The position numbers and the translations under genes were made by a program. From assembly GCA_964469165.1 (NCBI GenBank), contig CAYXXZ010000092.1:1-11420 (forward strand): DNA of 11,420 bases. The letters run 5' to 3'. The stretch's first letter is position 1. Each line of letters begins with the position of its first letter. This document shows, piece after piece, positions 1-6,622 of the stretch. Under the pieces are notes generated by a model, which made no database searches, was not told the DNA's origin, and saw only the letters and a list, made by a program, of their open reading frames with translations. This DNA comes from CAYXXZ01 sp964469165 (GTDB lineage Bacteria > Pseudomonadota > Gammaproteobacteria > Pseudomonadales > Porticoccaceae).

Positions 1-1079
1 TAGAGTTTGGAAATCAGCATCTCTTCCATGAAACCCGAGCCGCCGAACATTTGCAACGCGGTGTCGATGACCCGCGACGCCATTTCCGGCACCCAGAGTT
101 TGATCATGGCACCGTCGGCCAGATCGAATTTGTTTGCCCGATATTTGCGCACGCTGTCGTGAAGAAACGCCCGCCCCACTTCGATGTCCGTCTTCATTTC
201 CGCCAGCTTGAACTGGGTGTTCTGGAAATCGATGACGCGCTGTCCGAAAGCCTTGCGTTCCTTGACGAAATCCAGCGCCAGGTTGAATGCAAGCTCTGCC
301 TCGCCGAGTGCGCGCCCGGCGATCTCGAGGCGGTCCAGTGCGAAGGTGGACATGAGAATATCGAGAGCGCGGCCCTCACCCAGGAACAGATTTTCCGCCG
401 GCACGCGCACGTTGTCGAAATGGAATTCCGCCAGGTCGTAGGCGGGATAGCCCATGGTGTGCATCGGGTGGCGCGATACTCCCGGGGTGTCGCCCTCCAC
501 CAGCAAAATGCTCATGCCCCTGCCGCCCTTCGCGGGGTCTGTCTTGGCCACCACATACAGCAGCTTTGCCTTGTTGCCGTTGCTGATGTAGATCTTGGAA
601 CCGTTGATCACATAGCTGTCGCCGTCGCGGATTGCAGTGGTGCGGATCGCCGTGGCATCGCTGCCCGCTTCACTTTCGGTGAGGGGCATGCACTGGGGAA
701 TGTCTCCCGACAGAATACCCGGCGCCCACTTGTGCTTCTGCTCAGCAGAGCCGCCCGTCATCAGAATGTAGGTGGCGATATCCGCACTCAACGAGCTGCC
801 GATGGTGGCTCCGCCCGCCGAGCGGCCCAGTTCCTGGGCCAGCACCACGCCGCACATGTCGCTGGCGCCGGGGCCGCCGAATTCCTCGGGAATGGCGGCA
901 CCGAGAATGCCGGCCTCGCCGGCCTTGCGCCAGAAGGCGCGGTCGTAATCCAGGTCGCCGACGAACTTGTCGACGTTGGGCTCCAGTTCCTTGTCGAGAA
1001 ACTGCCGCACCGTGCGGCGGAACATTTCCTCTTCTTCCGTAAAGGGGTTGAGGCTGTCTATTGTGTTGTGATCACTCAT
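1..1079 (-). CDS. Acyl-CoA dehydrogenase, single domain, C-terminus cut by window edge
   Basis: FAD-dependent alpha,beta-dehydrogenation of an acyl-CoA thioester is the family reaction. The 359 visible residues start MSDHNTIDSLNPFTEEEEMF and end at ISKL, so only about the last 25 residues of a usual 380-residue protein are missing. Visible family marks are EAGILGAAIPEEFGG (residues 55-69), the flavin-contacting TESEAGSD (134-141), NGSKIYISNG (159-168), FDNVRVPAENL (221-231), RKAFGQRVIDFQ (275-286) and QMFGGSGF (343-350). The C-terminal segment that normally carries the catalytic Glu lies outside the window. The LCAD/IVD-type alternative base position (residue before Arg250) is Asp249. An AGAGAG stretch upstream of the ATG serves as ribosome-binding site. 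It is the last visible gene of the minus-strand cluster, 185 bp after the hydratase, and resembles the 6762-7907 dehydrogenase closely around RKAFGQR and QFKLAEMKT, so the two are likely paralogues. The substrate is unknown. Confidence 0.93.
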   Translation of the reverse strand, partial: MSDHNTIDSLNPFTEEEEMFRRTVRQFLDKELEPNVDKFVGDLDYDRAFWRKAGEAGILGAAIPEEFGGPGASDMCGVVLAQELGRSAGGATIGSSLSADIATYILMTGGSAEQKHKWAPGILSGDIPQCMPLTESEAGSDATAIRTTAIRDGDSYVINGSKIYISNGNKAKLLYVVAKTDPAKGGRGMSILLVEGDTPGVSRHPMHTMGYPAYDLAEFHFDNVRVPAENLFLGEGRALDILMSTFALDRLEIAGRALGEAELAFNLALDFVKERKAFGQRVIDFQNTQFKLAEMKTDIEVGRAFLHDSVRKYRANKFDLADGAMIKLWVPEMASRVIDTALQMFGGSGFMEEMLISKL

Positions 1080-1163
1080 GAGAAATCTCTCTTGTCTTGA
1101 AGACTGTTGACGTTTCGTCGTAAATGGCACCGGGCAAATACCACTGGGTTGTAGTTCACACGC

Positions 1164-1245
1164 AGGTTGGGCTGAGGAACGAAGCCCAACCGTTCTGGTA
1201 TCCATGTGCCTCACTCATGTTGGGCTTCGTTCCTCAGCCCAACCT
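1164..1245. repeat. Perfect 27-bp inverted repeat between two genes
   Basis: The 27 bases at 1164-1190 are the exact reverse complement of 1219-1245, separated by 28 bp. Each arm is itself an imperfect palindrome: GTTGGGCT at 1166-1173 pairs with AGCCCAAC at 1183-1190 around GAGGAACGA, and the right arm mirrors this. The structure lies in the 185-bp gap between the hydratase stop and the next gene's ATG. No T-run follows on the minus strand, so it is a poor intrinsic terminator. I recall near-identical palindromes as dispersed repeats in proteobacterial genomes, so a REP- or MITE-like element is the likeliest identity. It could fold in the transcript and dampen expression of the downstream dehydrogenase. 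Confidence 0.9.
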
Positions 1246-1264
1246 ACACAGATAGCTCGATGGT

Positions 1265-2029
1265 TTATTTGCCGCGCCACACGGGCTTGCGTTTTTCCGC
1301 AAAGGCGCGGATGCCTTCCTGGGTGTCTTCCGTTTCGAACAAGCGCTCGGCGATGGTGTGTCGCGCCCGCGCCAGTTCGCCGCAAAAGGCTTCGCCCTCC
1401 AGCGTTTCGAGAGCGAGCTGTTTGGTGAAACGCACTGCCAGAGGCGCGCAGGCCATGATGTCCTGCGCCCAGCGCCGCGCGCTTTCCAGCAACTGGTCGT
1501 GCGGCACCACCTCCGTTACCAGACCCCAGCGATGCGCTTCCCGGGCATCGATGCGCCTGCCCGTCAGCAGCAGGCCCATGGCGATGGCGGAGGGGATCTT
1601 CCTTGTCAGGCGCTGTACGCCGCCACCGAGGGCAACGGCGCCTACCAGCGGCTCACTGAGCGCGAAACTGGCGCGCTCGCTGGCGATCACGATGTCACTG
1701 GCCAGCGCAATCTCGAAGCCGCCACCGAGGGCATAGCCGTTGACGGCGGCGATGACCGGCTTGCTGAACACCCGCTCCGACATGCCCGCCCAACCGGACG
1801 GCGGCATGTCCTCCTCGGGCTTGTCGGCGAGGTCGTGACCCGCCGAGAACGCCTTGTCGCCGGCGCCGGTGATGATCGCCACCCACAGCTCATCGTCCGC
1901 CTCGAACTCGTCCCAGGCCGCCGCCAGCGCCCGGCAGTCCGCCGCGTTGAGGCTGTTGAGTTTCGCCGGGCAGTTCATGGTGATGATGAACAGGTGGCCT
2001 TCTCTCTCGGTAATTATCGGGTTCGTCAT
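1265..2029 (-). CDS. Enoyl-CoA hydratase/isomerase (crotonase family)
   Basis: Cytoplasmic crotonase-fold enzyme, probably adding water across the 2,3-double bond made by one of the neighbouring acyl-CoA dehydrogenases. The protein has 254 residues, a normal family length. Oxyanion-hole segments are AFSAGHDL (60-67) and GYALGGGFEIALASDI (98-113). Both Glu residues used by true hydratases can be placed: Glu106 in GGGFE and Glu126 in FALSEPLVG, aligning with rat mitochondrial Glu144 and Glu164. The GGGFE...ALASD block resembles CaiD-type crotonobetainyl-CoA hydratases as well as ordinary enoyl-CoA hydratases, so the exact substrate is open. The ATG is preceded by GAGGT at a suitable spacing. 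The gene starts 32 bp after the luciferase-like gene stops, which fits one transcript. Confidence 0.93.
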   Translation of the reverse strand: MTNPIITEREGHLFIITMNCPAKLNSLNAADCRALAAAWDEFEADDELWVAIITGAGDKAFSAGHDLADKPEEDMPPSGWAGMSERVFSKPVIAAVNGYALGGGFEIALASDIVIASERASFALSEPLVGAVALGGGVQRLTRKIPSAIAMGLLLTGRRIDAREAHRWGLVTEVVPHDQLLESARRWAQDIMACAPLAVRFTKQLALETLEGEAFCGELARARHTIAERLFETEDTQEGIRAFAEKRKPVWRGK

Positions 2030-2061
2030 GGCGACTTGACCTCATTCAGTTAGTCATACAG

Positions 2062-2967
2062 CTACAGCGCGCGCAACGCCGGCAGCACATGTTCGGTAAA
2101 CAGACTCCGCGACGCATTCACCTGGGGTTCCGGGCAGGCAAAGGACAGAATGATCGTGCGCACACCTACCGCCACGTGGCGTGTCAATTGGCTGATCACC
2201 TGCTCCGGCGTGCCCGCGAAGCAGTAGGCGTCCACAAAGCGGTTGAAATCCTGGTCGTAGGTGCGCTGCAGGCTCGCCGCCACCATCTGCCGGGCCGTCG
2301 CCGCGTCGCTGTGTACCGCACCCCAGATCAACAGGCCCGCCTCTATCGGCGGCAATTCCGCAGAGCGCTGCGCGGCAATGGTTTCCAGTGAGCGCTGCAC
2401 CATCTCCGGTGTGTACATATAGGGCAGCCAGCCCGAGCCACGGCGCGCGGCGCGGCGCATGGCCACGTCCTTGCGGCCCGACACCCACAGGGGCAGCGGT
2501 GTCTGGACGGGCTTCGGGTCGATGGTGATGCCTTGCATGCGATTGAACCTGCCTGCGAAGGAAACGTCGTCCTCGCGCAGCAAGCGGGTGATCACCTCCA
2601 GCGCCTCGTCCGTGCGCGCGCCGCGCTCGCGCACGGGAACGCCGCAGGCTTCGTATTCGTCGGGGTATTCGCCGCCCACACCCACGCCCAGCTCAAAACG
2701 CCCCGCTGATGCCACATCCAGCGCGGCGCTGAGTTTTGCCAGCAATGCCGCGGGATAAACCGGCACCTGGGCCACCGCATTGATCAGCCGGATACGCGTG
2801 GTGGCGCCGGCCGCGGCGGCCAGCGAAATGAAGGAATTCGAGGCCGGCACGTTGAAGGCCACGTGTTCCCCCGCGGCAAAGTAGTCGTAGCCCAGGCGCT
2901 CGATTTCCCGGGCGTCGCCGCCCGGGTCTGAATACAGGCGCGAGGCGACGCCGATCTTCAACTTCAT
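2062..2967 (-). CDS. Luciferase-like (LLM class) flavin-dependent oxidoreductase
   Basis: TIM-barrel oxidoreductase of the bacterial-luciferase superfamily, 301 residues. Family marks: ERLGYDYFAAGEHV (23-36) on the first strand and helix, LDVASAGRFELGVGVGG (83-99), which is the S-x-GR-x3-GVGxG signature, a conserved loop with EYPDEYEACG (100-109), PVQTPLPLWVSG (153-164), and RRGSGWLP (175-182). Members are often labelled F420-dependent, but many use FMNH2, and no F420 biosynthesis gene is visible here. The start chosen is ATG at 2967-2965, which overlaps the TGA of the upstream dehydrogenase as TGATG; a TTG one codon earlier is less likely. No clear Shine-Dalgarno precedes it, so translational coupling is expected. 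Its role in the pathway (hydroxylation, Baeyer-Villiger-type attack, or reduction) cannot be read from sequence. Confidence 0.88.
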   Translation of the reverse strand: MKLKIGVASRLYSDPGGDAREIERLGYDYFAAGEHVAFNVPASNSFISLAAAAGATTRIRLINAVAQVPVYPAALLAKLSAALDVASAGRFELGVGVGGEYPDEYEACGVPVRERGARTDEALEVITRLLREDDVSFAGRFNRMQGITIDPKPVQTPLPLWVSGRKDVAMRRAARRGSGWLPYMYTPEMVQRSLETIAAQRSAELPPIEAGLLIWGAVHSDAATARQMVAASLQRTYDQDFNRFVDAYCFAGTPEQVISQLTRHVAVGVRTIILSFACPEPQVNASRSLFTEHVLPALRAL

Positions 2968-5321
2968 CAACGGCCGACCGGCAGCTGGTTGAAGGGCACG
3001 TCCTTGTCCACCCGGGGCTCCTGGGGCATGCCGAGGAATTGCTCGCCGATCAGGTTGAGGATGATTTCGTCGGTGCCGCCGCCCATGCTGACACCGACGA
3101 AGTGCAGGTAGACGTATTCGAAGAAGCGCAGGTTTTCACTGCCCGCTCCCGCGCCGGCAAAGCACCGCTCGTTGTAGAGATCGAGCGCCATCGACGCCAG
3201 CTCCTTGTTGGTGGCGGCAACGATGAGTTTGTTGATCGCCTCTTCCTGGCCCGGCTCGCGCTTGGTCATGAGGTTGTGCATGCTTTGCAGTTCGATGAAG
3301 CGGATCGCCCAGAAACGTCGCGCGAACAGCGCCAGCTTGTCCTGCACATAGGCGTTTTCCCGCGCCGGCACACCGTTGGCCGAGGTTTCGGCGACGGCCT
3401 CCATGAAACGCTGGAGGTGAATCTGGAAGGAATGCAGCGCCACCTTCTCATTGGCCAGGGAGCTCATGATGATCTTCCAGGCGCCGCCCACGTCACCCAT
3501 GCGCGCCGAGTCCGGTATGCGCACGTTGTCGAAGAAAACCTCACAGAATTCCGTGTTGCCGGTGATCTGTTTGAGGGGCCGCACATCGACACCGGGCGAA
3601 TGCATGTCGATCAGGAAGTACGTGAGGCCGCGGTGCTTGGCGACGTTGGGATCGGTGCGCACCACCAGCAATCCGAAATCGGCGTGCTGGGCGTTGGATG
3701 TCCACACTTTCTGGCCGTTGACGATCCACTCGTCGCCATCCTTCACCGCGCGGGTGCGCAGCGCCGCCACGTCGGAACCGCCGTGCGGCTCGCTGAACAA
3801 CATGCACCAGAACTCTTCGCCGGTGCGCATTTTGGGCAGGTAGCGGTTTTTTTGTTCTTCCGAGCCCCAGGCCATGATGGTGGGCCCGGCGATGTCGATG
3901 ATGGACAGGGGGTAGACCAGATCGCGCAGCTCCTCGCCCTCTTCCTGGTGCCAGATAGCCACTTTTTCCGGCGTCCAGCCCTTGCCACCATATTGTTCCG
4001 GCCATTGTGGGCAGGCCCAGCCAGCGGCGGCCTTGGCTTTCTGCCAGGCGAGAATGCGCGCGAATTTTTGTTCGTGACTCAAGCCCTCGAGGCTTTCCTC
4101 CGAAGGCCGGTGCTCGGCAATCCAGGCCTTGATCTCTTCGCGCAAGGCCTGGTTGGCATCTTCACCCCCGAAATCGGCGAGATCGATGGCCATGTTCTGT
4201 TGCTGTTCAAAGAGCGCCTGCGCCGCAATGGCGTTCCAGGTGGTAGTGTTGCCCAGGGCAACGGCGGCGAGCTTGGCGCGACGATAGTACAGGTGGCAGT
4301 CGTGCTCCCAGGTGGCACTGATGCCGCCGTGGATCTTGTTGTTGTCCCTGGCGCAATGATTGAAGGCGTCCACCGCGGCAAGGTGCGCGGATGCCGCCGC
4401 CACTGCCAGCAGGCTCGGTTTGTAGGCCATCGCGGCGGCGCCGAAATGGCAGTTGGCCTCGGCGATGCACAGGCTTTCGTACATGCGCCCCAATTTATGC
4501 TTGATGGCCTGAAATGAACCGATGGGCCGCCCGAAGGCGTAACGGTCCAGCGCGTACTGACGCGCCGCGGCAAAAGCCGCCTGGGCGCTGCCCAATTGCA
4601 TGAAGGCATCGACAACGACGCCGCTGTAGATGAGCTGCTCGTAATCCTGCTGGGCGATGGCGCCATCGTGCAGGGGTACGGCTTTTGCGCCATCGAATAC
4701 CAGCGTTGCGTAACGGGATGCGGGGTCGATGGTTTCCGCTTCGGTTCTGGTGACACCAGCCTGCGCCAGTTCCACAAGAAACAGCGAAATACCTTGCGGA
4801 TTTGCGCCATCCAGTTGCCGCGCTGCCACGATGGCCACGTCGGCTTGCGCGCCATGGGCGACCGCCACCTTGGTGCCGGTCAGCAGGCCGCCACGTACAG
4901 TTGCGCTGGGAGCCTGTCGCCAGTCGTCCTGACCCGCTTCGCGAAACGCCAGGGTGGCCAGGGCATCGCCGCGGGTGAATTTCTCAAGATAAGCCTGTTT
5001 GTTCGCCGTGCTGCCGAAGCGCACCAGCGCCTGGGTGGCAAAGGCGACGTGGCCGAGAAAAGGCAGTGGCGCAAGGGCTTTGCCGATATGCAGGCCCAGC
5101 AGGCAGAGATCCGTCAGACCCAGACCCGCGCCGCCATCGGCATCAGCCAGCGCCAGCCAGCCCTGTTCGGCCATTTGCTGCCAGGTCTCGACGCTGTAGG
5201 GTTTCTCGCCTTCGAAAACCCGGCGCACCTCCTGCATCGGTACCTGGCTTGCGATCAAGCGCGCAAAGTGGCCGGCAATTTCCATCTGCTCGTCGCTGAA
5301 CAAAAAATGTTTCTTATCCAT
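2967..5321 (-). CDS. Double-domain (fused) acyl-CoA dehydrogenase
   Basis: The 784-residue protein carries two acyl-CoA dehydrogenase modules in tandem. The N-terminal module (about 1-370) has FSDEQMEIAGHFARL, YALDRYAFGRPIGSFQAIKH (256-275) and KIHGGISATWEHDCHLYYRR (329-348), with no obvious catalytic Glu. The C-terminal module (about 385-770) has ACPQWPEQYGGKGW (436-449), FSEPHGGSDVAALRTRA (509-525), VNGQKVWTSNAQHADFG (534-550), FFDNVRIPD (596-604) and GGGTDEI (747-753). The usual Glu before GT is Gly here, but Glu625 in SLANEK sits where long-chain and isovaleryl enzymes keep their base. The arrangement recalls mycobacterial FadE34/ChsE3 and the heteromeric steroid side-chain FadE pairs, which hints at a bulky CoA ester. 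I set the start at ATG 5321 (MDKKHFLFSD) because the longer reading only adds palindrome-derived sequence. The upstream ribosome site is weak, and the 5' end is part of a 189-bp tandem repeat. Confidence 0.93.
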   Translation of the reverse strand: MDKKHFLFSDEQMEIAGHFARLIASQVPMQEVRRVFEGEKPYSVETWQQMAEQGWLALADADGGAGLGLTDLCLLGLHIGKALAPLPFLGHVAFATQALVRFGSTANKQAYLEKFTRGDALATLAFREAGQDDWRQAPSATVRGGLLTGTKVAVAHGAQADVAIVAARQLDGANPQGISLFLVELAQAGVTRTEAETIDPASRYATLVFDGAKAVPLHDGAIAQQDYEQLIYSGVVVDAFMQLGSAQAAFAAARQYALDRYAFGRPIGSFQAIKHKLGRMYESLCIAEANCHFGAAAMAYKPSLLAVAAASAHLAAVDAFNHCARDNNKIHGGISATWEHDCHLYYRRAKLAAVALGNTTTWNAIAAQALFEQQQNMAIDLADFGGEDANQALREEIKAWIAEHRPSEESLEGLSHEQKFARILAWQKAKAAAGWACPQWPEQYGGKGWTPEKVAIWHQEEGEELRDLVYPLSIIDIAGPTIMAWGSEEQKNRYLPKMRTGEEFWCMLFSEPHGGSDVAALRTRAVKDGDEWIVNGQKVWTSNAQHADFGLLVVRTDPNVAKHRGLTYFLIDMHSPGVDVRPLKQITGNTEFCEVFFDNVRIPDSARMGDVGGAWKIIMSSLANEKVALHSFQIHLQRFMEAVAETSANGVPARENAYVQDKLALFARRFWAIRFIELQSMHNLMTKREPGQEEAINKLIVAATNKELASMALDLYNERCFAGAGAGSENLRFFEYVYLHFVGVSMGGGTDEIILNLIGEQFLGMPQEPRVDKDVPFNQLPVGR

Positions 5322-5371
5322 ATTCTCGCTATCCAATAAAGTCGTCAGAGTGGGGAGCGACAGCATATCTG

Positions 5372-5405
5372 CCCTCTCCCCGACCCTCTCCCTGAAGGGA
5401 GAGGG
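5372..5405. repeat. CCCTCTCCCT palindromic repeat, copy A
   Basis: A direct CCCTCTCCCC half (5372-5381), then a 10-bp-arm palindrome CCCTCTCCCT-GA-AGGGAGAGGG (5384-5405). It lies in the leader of the intact fused dehydrogenase gene, about 50-85 bp before its ATG, so it would fold as a hairpin in that 5' leader. Six copies of this element are in the window. Confidence 0.93.
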
Positions 5406-5414
5406 GGCTGTCAA

Positions 5415-5510
5415 TCAGCGCCTGCTCGGCACCTGGCTTGCGATCAGGCGCGCAAAGTGGTCGGCAATTTCCATTTGTTCGTCGCTGAACAAAAAGTGTT
5501 TCTTATCCAT
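5415..5510 (-). pseudogene. Truncated 5' copy of the fused acyl-CoA dehydrogenase gene (unit 2)
   Basis: Thirty-one codons from ATG at 5510: the first 28 match the intact protein except Gly17 to Asp, then PSRR and a TGA. The product would be too short to form any part of a dehydrogenase fold. It keeps the same start context and leader as the intact gene. Differences from the intact gene over these codons are mostly synonymous (codons 5, 11, 12, 22 and 27) with one amino-acid change. Probably a remnant of tandem duplication; translation as a leader peptide cannot be excluded. Confidence 0.85.
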
Positions 5511-5560
5511 ATTCTCGCTACCCAATAAAGTCATCAGAGTGGGGAGCGGCAGCGCATCTG

Positions 5561-5594
5561 CCCTCTCCCCGACCCTCTCCCTGAAGGGAGAGGG
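5561..5594. repeat. CCCTCTCCCT palindromic repeat, copy B
   Basis: The same 34-bp element as copy A, displaced by exactly 189 bp because it lies inside the tandem unit. Its core palindrome is 5573-5594. It sits upstream of the first truncated dehydrogenase fragment. Confidence 0.93.
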
Positions 5595-5603
5595 GGCTGT
5601 CAA

Positions 5604-5699
5604 TCAGCGCCTGCTCGGCACCTGGCTTGCGATCAGGCGCGCAAAGTGGTCGGCAATTTCCATTTGTTCGTCGCTGAACAAAAAGTGTTTCTTATCCAT
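5604..5699 (-). pseudogene. Truncated 5' copy of the fused acyl-CoA dehydrogenase gene (unit 3)
   Basis: Second 31-codon fragment, ATG at 5699 and TGA at 5606-5604, encoding the same peptide as the unit-2 fragment. It is identical in nucleotide sequence to unit 2 over the coding part and differs only in the leader and around the palindrome. It is the copy nearest the upstream EthD gene. Like unit 2 it has no separate function that can be supported from sequence. Confidence 0.85.
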
Positions 5700-5749
5700 A
5701 TTCTCGCTACCCAATAAAGTCGTCAGAGTGAGGAGCGGCAGCATATCTG

Positions 5750-5849
5750 CCCTCTCCCCAGCCCTCTCCCTGAAGGGAGAGGGGGCTGTCAATCCCATAC
5801 CCTCTTGGAAAGACTCCCTCTCCCTTCAGGGAGAGGGCCGGGGAGAGGG
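5750..5849. repeat. Inverted pair of CCCTCTCCCT palindromes, copies C and D
   Basis: Copy C (5750-5783, third tandem unit) and copy D (5816-5849) face each other across 32 bp. Each 34-bp copy is a palindrome plus an extra CCCTCTCCCC half, and D reads as the reverse complement of C with only two or so mismatches. The pair can therefore form either two small hairpins or one long stem. This is the arrangement of REP doublets (BIME/REPIN). The pair sits just downstream of the EthD stop codon, where such elements commonly protect the upstream mRNA 3' end or reduce downstream transcription. No T-run follows on the minus strand, so a simple intrinsic terminator is not supported. Confidence 0.9.
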
Positions 5850-5870
5850 AGTTTGCCAGGCACAAAAAAT

Positions 5871-6557
5871 TCAGGCATCACCTCGCGGGCGGCTCATCAC
5901 GATATCTCCGTGAACAAAAAAGGAATTGCGCGAATCGATGAAAGGCAGGTCGGCCATGATGGTGTTGATGTCGGCAAGAGCTTTTTCCAGATTTTCCAGG
6001 CTGTCGAACCAGAGTTCGGCAACCCCGTCATAGCCAAAACCAGGCGGCGGTGGCGCCACCACAGTATTGTGTATGTAGCGGCACAAGCCCTGCGCGATGT
6101 TGGCATTGCCACAAAAAGTAGCGCCGGCGTCCTGCCACTGCTGTGCGAAATCCCTGGGTGAAACCTCGGCTCCGCGGCGCAGAAACTGAACGGCCAGCGC
6201 CTTGCCATCGGGCCCTTTGCGCAGCATGTTTTCGGCACCGAACAGCGAGAATTCCTCGGAGTGACGATTGAAAAAACGCTGCTCATCCGCCTGGATGTAA
6301 TCCTGCTTGAGGGTTTTGGCAATGAGTGGAATGGAATACAAGCCATTGAGTGGAAAAAGCCCCAGGCCATCGTATTCGTCGCTCAACATATCGAGACCGG
6401 GCTTCGCTTCACGGACCGCGCAATAGGTAGCGCCGACAAACTCTGCCGCCATCGCCGGCATCACACCGATGCGGCGATGATTGAGCCAGCGCTCGACAAA
6501 CTGCTCCCGGCTCAGTCTCGGATTGCGCTGCCCCAGGTAGATCCACTTGCCTAACAT
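5871..6557 (-). CDS. EthD-domain protein, probably two dimeric alpha/beta-barrel modules
   Basis: A 228-residue soluble protein resembling the EthD family (ferredoxin-like dimeric alpha/beta barrel), first named from ethyl tert-butyl ether degradation. The N-terminal half has the typical opening WIYLGQRNPRLSREQFVERW (5-24) followed by a HRR turn. The C-terminal half repeats the pattern with ALAVQFLRRGAEVSPRDFAQQW (120-141) and ends in the EthD hallmark GYDGVAELWFDSLENLEKAL (175-194). Two fused half-barrels in one chain would give an intramolecular barrel. Family members occur in many catabolic clusters with poorly defined roles, often proposed to be non-redox isomerase or lyase steps or ligand binding. 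AAAGAGG precedes the ATG at good spacing. It is flanked on both sides by palindrome-rich spacers (204 bp before, 549 bp after), unlike the tight spacing elsewhere in the cluster. Confidence 0.8.
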   Translation of the reverse strand: MLGKWIYLGQRNPRLSREQFVERWLNHRRIGVMPAMAAEFVGATYCAVREAKPGLDMLSDEYDGLGLFPLNGLYSIPLIAKTLKQDYIQADEQRFFNRHSEEFSLFGAENMLRKGPDGKALAVQFLRRGAEVSPRDFAQQWQDAGATFCGNANIAQGLCRYIHNTVVAPPPPGFGYDGVAELWFDSLENLEKALADINTIMADLPFIDSRNSFFVHGDIVMSRPRGDA

Positions 6558-6622
6558 GGTTGCCTCTTTCTAATAATGTGGTTTATTTTGAAACGAATGG
6601 GTTACTTGGCAAATCTGGCCCT

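Larger units (their letters stand above)
5232..5793. repeat. 189-bp tandem repeat, three units, spanning the 5' end of the fused dehydrogenase gene
   Basis: Unit 1 (about 5232-5415) covers the first 28 codons and leader of the intact gene. Units 2 (about 5421-5604) and 3 (about 5610-5793) repeat the same leader, start codon and first 28 codons upstream. Each unit carries one CCCTCTCCCT/AGGGAGAGGG palindrome. The period is 189 bp, exactly 63 codons, so all three start codons share a frame. Units 2 and 3 are identical to each other across the coding part, while unit 1 differs from both at several bases, all transitions in the stretch compared. This implies the second duplication was recent or the copies were homogenised. 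Beyond codon 28 the copies lack one base relative to the gene (CCGAGCAGG against CCGATGCAGG) and then diverge. The unit fills most of the 549-bp gap between the EthD gene and the dehydrogenase gene. Confidence 0.95.

Noticed and set aside
51..1100. Long plus-strand open frame of 349 codons
   Set aside because: It lies antisense to a clear acyl-CoA dehydrogenase; the translation has no family motifs and is typical of the reverse frame of a GC-rich gene.
3039..4517. Plus-strand open frame of 492 codons opposite the fused dehydrogenase
   Set aside because: Antisense shadow; His/Gly/Val-rich translation without motifs, while the minus strand has unmistakable dehydrogenase signatures throughout.
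5322..5414. N-terminal extension of the fused dehydrogenase to 5414
   Set aside because: The extra 31 codons come from the palindromic element and leader, have no family similarity, and the standard N-terminus FSDEQMEIA follows the ATG at 5321.
5409..5414. TTGACA on the minus strand as a promoter -35 box in each tandem unit
   Set aside because: At 16-18 bases downstream the sequence falls in the palindrome (GGAGAG-like) and gives no acceptable -10 box.
5232..5793. Possible CRISPR-like array
   Set aside because: Only three long units (189 bp) in direct contact with no short repeats and unique spacers; the unit is gene 5' end plus leader.
5816..5849. Intrinsic terminator after the EthD gene
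   Set aside because: The hairpin is strong but on the minus strand it is not followed by a T-run; the six-T stretch lies before it. A repeat element explains it better.
5350..5913. Plus-strand 187-codon frame with repeated ALSPTLSLKGEGA
   Set aside because: The periodic peptide is simply the translation of the 189-bp tandem repeat and its palindromes, a known source of false ORFs.
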